In this document: positions 55,505-64,000 of the stretch, one piece after another
How positions within the stretch are numbered: the stretch's first letter is position 1
How the letters are laid out: each line of letters begins with the position of its first letter
Assembly (NCBI GenBank): GCA_036785325.1
Contig: JAXIVH010000012.1
Span: 11,219,522 to 11,283,521, forward strand
Length of the DNA stretch: 64,000 nt
From: Urophycis tenuis
Taxonomy: Eukaryota > Chordata > Actinopteri > Gadiformes > Phycidae
Direction: 5' to 3'
Translations under genes and position numbers: made by a program
The notes under the pieces: generated by a model
Seen by the model: the letters and a program-made list of their open reading frames with translations, nothing else
Database searches by the model: none
Told to the model about the DNA's origin: nothing

Positions 55505-55712
55505 CTGGACCTCCATCCATCCATCCACTTTCCTGCCGCTTATCCGGGGTCGGGTCGCGGGGGCAGCAGCCTAAGCAGGGGAGCCCTGACTTCCCTCTCC
55601 CCAGCTACTTCGTCCAGCTCTTCCTGGGGGATCCGAGGCGTTCCCAGGCCAGCCGAGAGACATAGTCTCTCCAGCGTGTCCTGGGTCTTCCCCGGGGTCT
55701 CCTACCAGTCAC
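55505..55712. mobile_element. LINE-type dispersed repeat fragment
   Basis: CCATCCATCCATCCAC followed by GCCGCTTATCCGGGGTCGGG, AGCCGAGAGACATAGTCTCT and CGTGTCCTGGGTCTTCCCCG are phrases of an abundant teleost LINE-related repeat. Only about 200 bases are present. Confidence 0.65.
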
Positions 55713-57760
55713 CTGGACCTGCCCTGGACTATTGTAGATTTGCAGATGAAGAAAAATCACATCTGCTGATTGATCTGCGCTATTTATCCCTGTAGCCAGT
55801 TTTACATGTCCTCTGGCCTCTTGCTTCCTACGATGGCCATCATGTGTTTGATAAGTAGCCTGCTAAAGTCTAATTACTATTGCCTTAACGATCTTGATTG
55901 CTTTAGATTAGGGCTCTGTTGGAGTCATGTTGTGATTAATTTAAACAGAATATTAATTGATCAATTAAATATTGATTTGTTACCCCATTAGATTTTTAGG
56001 CATAGGTTGAGTCTTCTATATAGATAGATTGAACTGACATGTGACTGTGTGTGTGTGTAAAAATGGTTACAATGTTACAATTTACAATTTTATTCTAAGC
56101 TATAAGATATATTTTATACTCATTACATTCAATATATCCTTTTTATAAGTCCAGTCTAGTTGAACTAGTTTAACATTTAATATAAATATCTGGTTTTGTT
56201 TATCAGATTAGATTCATTTTTATTCTGAATGGCAGCGGAATGAACTGAGAATGAATTCTGAGGATTCTGGCCTCATCAGCCCAAGAACTGCAAGTGAAAG
56301 ACACAGCACCCAGACAATAACTACAACAAATATTGTTGTGCCTGACCACAAGGAATTTTGGAGCTCTAGATGAAACAAGAATACCATAAAATCCTCAAAA
56401 CTATTTTTAGGATTCATGTCAGTCTACACAAATGAAAGATATAAAGTGTGAAGATGGCAACATGTTATGTCATTAATTCATAGCAAGCGAGGCAGCCAAA
56501 AAAAACATCATCCTATAAGCCTTTTTAGTGTGAAACATGATACAAAAGTGTGCAAATACATTTATGTTTTTATTTCTTATTTATCTATTTTTAAAACGAT
56601 GACATGGGGGGGGGGGGGGGGGTCTAGTGATGGACATGGACAAGAGTAATGAATGTCAATATTATAATCACAAGTTTCTCCTTTGACATCATCCTGGGAG
56701 AAAGAGTGTCTCTTGAGCAACCTAATTGAAGTCATGACAACATTTAACAACCTGTTTGAGACCACCTGAGGTGCATTGGTTTTCATGGATGGACCCCCCA
56801 CAGTGATATATGCGAATGGCTTCTACTTTAATGTAAACAGCTAATAAATAATGAATGCATCACATGACCTAATAGAACTGCCTTCTGATGCTCCAGCAAC
56901 CCTCCCTTGCCACTCAATGACATCTCTCACTATTTGCGGTTTTCAAGTAGCTATTCTGCGCATGAATATTCCACATCTTAGTGAATCCAGTATTGACATG
57001 TATGCGTATTCAATACCACAGGGGGGCGCTACAGATTTATCTTTGCCATGTTGATACACTTCCGAATCATAACATCGTATCATCAACAACCCACAACATA
57101 CCTTTTATGACGTTACATGTCAGTTGGTGTCAGGTGATTCTGGACACTGGTCTGGCCTCACAACAATCCTGATAACATGGACAACCACCACATCTGTTTC
57201 CGCTTGCAAGGAAAAATAATTAGAGATTCAACCTGCCTCCATGTTTTTTTTTGTCTTATTCATGTGCCCTGTTGCCCTGCAAATCAACTGATTTGATTTC
57301 AAATTTTTTCATTCAATTCAACTTGGGCAGAAGACAACTAGTTGAGTCCGATTGGTAAGAAGAGAGAACATGTTGCCCCGAATCACTGATTAACCCAAAA
57401 TCAATGATCTTTGTGACCCCTGGGTGAGAGAGCAGATGAACTGATTGACTGAGGAACTGGAGGTGCCAGAGAATAGGGATGGAGTAGCTCCTCACCTGAG
57501 AGGAGGTGGAGAAGCCTGTATGAGGTCATGCCCTCATGCAGGTAATTTCTGTAGACCTTCTACCTTCATTTGAATCATCACTGATACGATACAATCCCAA
57601 GCATCTCGATGTTGTTGGTCTAAATTCCACAGGACTGGAACTGCTTTCTCACAGGTGATGCCGGGATGGTTCCGGAAGTGGGAAGAGCTCCTATGACATC
57701 CTCAGTGCCTGCTTGACTGACTGATTAATTGATTGGAGAGTGTAGTTCTGATGCTAAACT

Positions 57761-57846
57761 ATTGCATTTCGTTAGCCTCTTAACATTGAGCTTGATATAA
57801 TCAATAATATATCAAGCTCAATGTTAAGAGGCTAACGAAATGCAAT
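57761..57846. repeat. Perfect inverted repeat, 39-base arms, 8-base loop
   Basis: The arm at 57761-57799 begins ATTGCATTTCGTTAGCCTCT. The arm at 57808-57846 is its exact reverse complement. The loop is ATCAATAA. No target duplication or transposon terminus was seen around it. Confidence 0.97.
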
Positions 57847-58007
57847 GTTTGCAATATTGATATAGCTCGACGCATCTTTTGTCATTGACCTTCATGGCTA
57901 CAAGCTGCCTGGTTTTCAATCAATCAAAATCCTTTGTCCCCCCCCAGGGCCAATTCAAGGTAAGCAGCTCACAGACAATAAGAACAGGAGACAACATCAG
58001 GTATCCA

Positions 58008-58010
<3 letters not shown>

Positions 58011-58086
<76 letters not shown>
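58011..58086. repeat. (CA)n microsatellite
   Basis: About 38 uninterrupted CA units. Confidence 0.98.
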
Positions 58087-58088
<2 letters not shown>

Positions 58089-59399
58089 CCTATAGACAAT
58101 AAAAAAAAACATCATAACATCAGGTTCAGGCAAAACAGGCTAGGCCAACATCAATGGAGGCAACACTGTTTTTAAAAGTGCAAGATTAGAATTATTCCAT
58201 TGCTGTATGCAACAGCCTTTCCCATTACAGTTCATTCCATTCAGCGTCCTGAGAACTGCTGGAATGAAACCAAACTTCCGTCCTCCAAGAAGGGCCTGGA
58301 GAGCACAGCACACCCCTGCTGGTGGCGCTTTGTGGTGTGAATACCAGAGGACAGACCCATCGCTGCCCTCACCCATCACACCAAGCTATGCTGCGTTTGA
58401 TGAAAAATGATTCATCACAGAGATCAGAGTGGAGACGATTACAGCTGAAAGGAGGGGTTTGTTGTTGTTCGGATAGCATCTCCTCTCTGGGGCCGAGTAT
58501 ACCGTGGTGTAGGCTACTTTGTAACGCTACGGGTGCTCGGGCATTCACATGACCAACAATCCAGGGCTCTGGAACTCTCTCAATCCACACGTCCGCAAAT
58601 CAGACTTTACTCGTCACTGCTTCTGAGTCTGCTGTCGGAACCAGGCTGTTTCCGTCCAGCCTACTCAGTTTAAAATCGTCTGCACTGCGCGTTGGTATTA
58701 AACCGGCCCTCCGTGTAATCACTGTTTGTAGCGTCACCAATGACAGGTCTATTTATTTTTGTATGATCATCTATTACAACTGTTGTAATCTGATGTTACT
58801 TTTTTGTACTGCACTGTATAATGCGGCGTTAAGTGCTCTCAACTGAAGGGTGCCAAACGAGTAAAATACATGATTATTGTTATGCATCACTGACGCCTAC
58901 CACAGATGAAATAGAACGAGGATAATGCTGGTGTGGCCATTAGTTAAACAAGTTGGTGTGCAGCAGTTTGTTTGAAGTACGCCAAACCTGTCCCATCTTT
59001 GCACACGACTACCCAACCTGCCCAGTTTCAGAAATGTGTGCCCCAGGGCGACGACACGGTGTAATCCCGCCCCCTGGTGGATGGAATCGCTCACCGTTTC
59101 GTCTCAGCTCGCCGGTTGTGATGCTACGATTGCACATTCTGAGCACCTCTTACTTCTACGTCCTACTTAGGCCTACTTATTAACATACGCCACCTATTAA
59201 ACATTGGAAGATGTAAAATATGCAGACAAAGAATGGCTGAGAATCGTCACACTTTGTCAGGCACACTCATTCACACTTTGCCTGAGGATTGTTTATATAG
59301 AGGCCCTATACATACACTAAATTATGATATATATTATATCATAATAGAACATCATTTTTTAATAATAACCAATGATGAGCAGAGAGCGAGATAGAGGGG

Positions 59400-60857
59400 A
59401 GAGATCAGAAGAAAAGATTCACAGGCATTTAAAAGTATTTTACATGTTTAATGTCCATTTCTCTTTAAAATACGGTTGCTGTAGTAAGGGCTTGTATACA
59501 GCAAATGCTCTTAAAGTAGTATTCATCAAAGCGACCAGAAGTGCATACAACATAAAGCAGAGACAACCTCAGTGTTTCAAATGTTTTCACTGAAAAGATG
59601 CAAAATGTCCAGAATAAAAAGAGACAAAATCATATATATTTCCTTGTTTTGTTGTTTGTCTTTTTGTAACGAAGCTAAATCAATGTAAATGTTAAATGTA
59701 CAGCCCTGCACAAATTTAACTATAACCACTCAGCTGAAACAAACAAACAGAAAAAGCTACAATCAAATGTGTAAATCAGATATGGCATAATTGGTGCCTT
59801 GATGTAAGTGCATTGTATCTTGATATTGAATAGACATGAAGGTTTTTAAATAACAAAACAAAAACAAAAAAATCGACAACCATGTAAGCAGAAGCAACAA
59901 AAACCCCAACACAGGTATAAATGTGGCCTTCTCTGCTGAACTCTGGCAGGGTTTCGCTGAACGTGGTTCATAAGTAAGGTGTTGAGAAACCATTATATTC
60001 CTACCGCAAAACAATGTCATGTGATGCATACCGCATTCTAGAGCAACCCCTGAAAACAAAAAACAATCCTTGAGAGCAAAGGAAAAAAAACATCACAACA
60101 AAAACCCCAAAACAAAAGCAATTGTTTTTTCGTTTTTTTTTTCTTGAATAGGCAGACAACAAAACTGTTGCTGAATTTGTTTTGTCACTGAATTTCTGTA
60201 AACATTTCATGTGAACATGTTTTTTAAATATATTCTCAGCAAGTGCAATTTGCTCGCAAAATGTTAAAGAAGTGCCCTTGGCACCACTGTTTTATATATA
60301 TATATATATATATATTTATTTATTTTTTTCTATTTACCACTTCAACTGTTTTATTTTTCCACAGGCCTTGCACTTTATACAAAACATGGAAGTATAGAAA
60401 TCTGCTCTCATGTCATTTTCACTCAACGCATCACCGCCTCTCGCTCCTTCTTTTGCTGGGAGCGCGCACTCCGTGTGCAATACGAACTCAGTGGTTGGAA
60501 AATCAAAATGGCTGATCTAAGTCGTACTCATCCGCCGTGACGGGACGAGTGGACGGCGAACAGCAGCAGCAGCAGTTTCATCCGGCCGCTCACGTGGTAC
60601 GGTAACGTATGGGCGCCGTCCGTAGACCCAAAGGGTTCAGAAAACAGGAAGTGACACCGCACCGCATCAGTAAACATCAGCATTCAGTGGAGAAAAATAA
60701 AGAATCGAGTGTCCTCCCACCTCCTAATGTCCTAATGCAATAAACCTGGCGGGTTAGAGTGGTGAATGACCCTTCCTCGGTTGCGGAAGGCCGACACACT
60801 CCTGATTAATAATAATAATGTGATCTATTATTCCACCCATTCGTCATAATCCCTGGT
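59400..60857 (-). other. Possible minus-strand terminal exon and 3' UTR of an unidentified gene
   Basis: On the minus strand a good acceptor (CCTTTTTGTTTTACAG) ends at about 60864, and stop codons occur soon after it in every frame. The following 1.4 kb is U-rich, A/T-rich and free of repeats, like a vertebrate 3' UTR. With a second AG at about 60857 the reading would end DYDEWVE-stop. I cannot name the protein, and the upstream coding part was not found. Confidence 0.2.
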
Positions 60858-62144
60858 TTACCCTGTAAAACAAAAAGGACATTTCAACGTGCAAACCAGA
60901 CAAACACAGCATCACCACCAATGTCACCTTTCCCCGTGAGGAAACAGCTATGCATTATACTGTATATCCCGCGTGTCGTAATTGCTTGTTTAAAAAAAAT
61001 GTTGCCAAACTATTGCTGGAAGTGGAAAATATGAAACAAATGGCATGGGCTGCCTCTGAGACCCCGCACGGATAAATCAATTCACTGTGAGCAAACAACA
61101 GAGATAATTTCTTATGGTATTTTGAAATAAACAGGAATGATGGTGTTGACCTGATATCATATACTTTAGGGAGCATTTTCAAATGACTCAAAAGGCAGTT
61201 TTGGAAACGTACTATATTGTTACTGCCAAGGAATGCGTAAGTGTGAAGCAATGACTTTCAAATCATCCACGTTTTCTCCTGCCATTGTTTGGGTTTGCAA
61301 TGGGACCAGATGGAATTCCTTTATTCACATTTTCCTGTTCGTATTTCAACTGGAGCCGACTATTTTGGACTATTTTGCCGTTTGGAATTTTTTGGAAATT
61401 GAAAACTGTTTTGAGGGGACAAAGGAGGAAAATCATAAGTCAGGCGTTCCAAAAAGATCCACACTAGCTTGTGAGTATTTGCTTTTTTTTTATTGTAATA
61501 TTATATTGTACAAATGTTATAATTTAGGCCCAATCCTCTGGTTTACCAGAAAACACGTTGTTTTAAATATACTATATACTCTTTAAAAAAGATTTATCTA
61601 ACAATATTGCAGATTTCATTTGGGGGGTGGGGGTGAGGGCAGGTGGGGGGAGATTTGTGGCATCTTTAATTCTAAATGTAGTTCATAAAATAAATTGTTG
61701 CCACAAACACTGGTCTCATGCATATCTGATAGGGTAACTAAAATATGGAATAAACTTTGACCTAAACTTTGACCAAGGCTTTCTAACAACGTGTCACTGA
61801 GTACAAAGCTACGTCTAAATATAATTATATATTCAACCTTGATTTTACTCAGAGTGGAGATGCATACTTAAAATAAATAAAATCATTTCCCAAGAAAGAA
61901 TTACATTTACAAGATTTTTGATCTCGGATATAAACCTACTCTGTTAAGGCAAGTGGTGAACAATAAGTTATGGAAACTGGAAGAATATGATGCCAGACAG
62001 TCATATATGTATGTATATATATATATATATGTTTATATATATATATATTAAAAAAACAAACAAACAATATATGCTCTTGCATAATGGTGATTGGCGATGT
62101 CATCGTGATGTAATCCCATTTCGACATGGAGTTTAAACTGCATC

Positions 62145-62146
62145 AT

Positions 62147-62180
<34 letters not shown>

Positions 62181-62196
62181 GCAGCAGCAGCAGCAA
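62145..62196. repeat. (AAC)n(AGC)n trinucleotide repeat
   Basis: About 12 AAC units pass directly into five AGC units. Confidence 0.95.
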
Positions 62197-63296
62197 CACC
62201 AAACAAACTCCAGTCCCTACAGAACGGTGTCCACCACGTCGACCAAACAGTGTGTGGGGTTGATTCTCGCCGGACATCTTATTATTTCTTCAAGGACTAA
62301 ATGAATAGAAGGGGGTCGGGAGAAGAGGTTAAAGTGTTGTAAAGTCTCCAAAACTGAATTTCCTTTGACTGAACGCCTGGCGCTTTGGGTCATCGGCTGG
62401 CCCGAGAAGCCGGAGCAGAGGCTAAACGAGGCAAGCCGCCGGAGTGTCAAATATTACGCGTCCGTGCATTATGTAACATTGACTCGGCTGAACCCGGGCG
62501 TACCCTGTGCGTTTCGCACTGGAACTGGACGCTATTTCAGCCTAGTGAGAGCAGCGCTGAAGACGTCTCGGTTGCTCGGCCCGGCAGTGTCCAGCGTGGT
62601 TTGAACGTGATGCACGGATTCTGCGTTTGGAGAATGATTACATCCTCTTGATTGCATCGTTAGCTTGAGCTCCGGTAGCAGAAGGCCTGTTGTGTTTTAC
62701 TGTATATCAACATTTCAAATTAGGCATTTTACCGTTATGTGTATTTTTGGGGGGAAATTCTATTCAATGAAATTCCTACATTGTCTTAATTATTGCTTTT
62801 TTTTAAAGAAGTGCTGTAAAAAAAAAGTTTCTAAAAATGTGTTTTTTATTCTTAGTTCCAGGAAACAAGGGGTTTCTCGTGTTGTTCGATGAGGATCACT
62901 GTTAAACGCCTGTCCGCCCATGCCCGTCCCCATCCTGTACAAACAACACGTCACTGCACTGCACTGCACTGCGGGACTCCCTGTCAAACGCCATCACTTA
63001 TGTACAAGCACGACACACGAAAAAACGCTCAGCAGAATACAGACACCGCAAAGTCCTCCGCTCAATAAATACTTCTGTGCTTTTTGTGCCTGTCCCACTC
63101 ACACGAAATATCCAAGTAGCAAAATATAGTTCTAGTTCTGTCGTGACCTCACATGATGGGGGGGAGGAGGGGGGGGGGGGTGGGAGAGGAGAACGCAGAG
63201 TGTTTCTGAGAGGGTGAGTCTGAGTGAGTCCTCGCCCGCCACGAACTCCAAACGCAAAACGAAAACGCTTCCCCTGCTTCTCTTGTCCTAAACCCT

Positions 63297-63325
63297 GGGG
63301 GGGGGGGGGGGGGGGGGGGGGGGGC
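63297..63325. repeat. Poly-G run
   Basis: About 27 G with a GGGCGGGC ending, a strong quadruplex-type tract. Confidence 0.95.
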
Positions 63326-63655
63326 GGGCGAGGGGGCGAGCGAGGGGGGCAAGTGAACCGGCGGAAGGCAACGACACCCGACGAAACAAGCGTGCACGCA
63401 CACAAACACACACACACAACGGCAAAGCATAAAACATGGACCGGTGATCCGCGGGGCGTTTCATGCGTGGAGGAAAGGATCCCAGCGGTGATGTGATGTG
63501 TGGTGTGGTGGTGGGTGGTGGTGGGTGGTGGTGGGGGAACAGAGGGGTGGAGGTAGGGGGGGTGGAGCGTACGTGAGCCAGGCTCTGGGCTGATGATGAT
63601 GATGGAGGATGAAGATGTGCATGCAAGCGGCTGCCTATGGCGAGGGTGGTTGGCG

Positions 63656-63656
<1 letters not shown>

Positions 63657-63729
<73 letters not shown>

Positions 63730-63735
63730 TGTGTA
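63657..63735. repeat. (TG)n microsatellite
   Basis: About 38 TG units, followed by a poly-G run (63741-63751). Confidence 0.97.
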
Positions 63736-64000
63736 CAGGGCGGGGGGGGGGGTGGTACACGTAAGCAGACCTCTCTTCCCCCCCTGCACGCGAACATCTC
63801 CAGCGTTCACGTTCTGAGGTTCCCCCGGGGCGCCGAGGCGGACAAAGATGGTCCCCGCGTTTATTTTGGTCAGCTGACCAGCGGCCCGTCTCGCGTTCCG
63901 TTTTCCTTTTTTTGATTTTTTTTTTTGGCAAAAAATGAAAAATGAACAAAAATATACAAACGGTGCGTTGTGTGTTCGAAGCTAAACGTTTTTTTTTTGT

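Larger units (their letters stand above)
53821..64000. other. Intergenic region without a recognised gene
   Basis: No exon here resembles a protein I know. The longest minus ORF (63810-62998) runs through a (CA)n tract and poly-C and has no protein character. The region holds the separate repeat features listed below and a weak terminal-exon candidate at about 60.85 kb. Confidence 0.55.

Noticed and set aside
58140..58410. Overlapping ORFs near 58.2 kb, perhaps LINE-derived
   Set aside because: No reverse transcriptase or endonuclease motif is visible, so I left the stretch unassigned.
62365..62651. Plus ORFs of 79-88 residues in a locally GC-richer patch
   Set aside because: I recognise no domain and see no splice or conservation evidence. 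Their length is within chance expectation.
62998..63810. 270-residue minus ORF near the right end
   Set aside because: It consists of translated (CA)n, poly-C and low-complexity sequence (His/Thr and Pro runs) with no domain or splice support.

Overview
This is vertebrate nuclear DNA, almost certainly from a teleost fish. It has interrupted genes with GT-AG introns, and its coding exons match vertebrate HYOU1, VPS11 and BBX closely. Between them lie (CA)n microsatellites, tRNA-headed SINEs with a V-SINE-like tail, hAT MITEs and LINE 3' ends of kinds common in fish. A spiny-rayed (percomorph) fish is my best guess, but the species cannot be read from the sequence. There is no prokaryotic system, CRISPR array or virus.

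Layout: three genes lie in tandem, all on the minus strand, so transcription runs from high to low coordinates. (1) bbx (HMG-box transcription factor) is complete, with 13 coding exons between 47922 and 35399. Its 5' UTR and promoter probably lie near 53.2-53.8 kb, and a long 3' UTR probably extends to about 29 kb. (2) vps11 (HOPS/CORVET subunit) is complete, with 16 coding exons between 26843 and 11649, 926 codons plus stop. (3) hyou1 (ER HSP110-like chaperone) starts at 8449 with a signal peptide. Thirteen whole coding exons and part of a fourteenth are present; the last part of the gene lies beyond position 1. Exon borders were set by splice consensus and confirmed by an unbroken reading frame across every junction.

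The stretch from about 53.8 to 64 kb holds no gene I can identify. It contains a LINE fragment, a perfect 39-bp-arm palindrome, microsatellites and a possible minus-strand terminal exon with 3' UTR at about 59.4-60.9 kb.

Best observations: vps11 intron 1 has all the signals of a U12-type AT-AC intron; two exact ERSE-II elements lie upstream of hyou1; a three-deep transposon nest with intact target duplications sits in vps11 intron 8; two sister MITEs lie in bbx introns, one inside an older SINE; a (CTG)10 tract begins five bases after the bbx stop; and bbx carries clustered SUMO-consensus motifs and frame-shifted use of one ACG-type repeat.

The genes are not known to share a pathway. HYOU1 acts in ER protein folding, VPS11 in endolysosomal fusion and BBX in the nucleus. 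HYOU1 and VPS11 are neighbours in human too, but as I recall they are divergently transcribed there, whereas here they are co-oriented and followed upstream by bbx.
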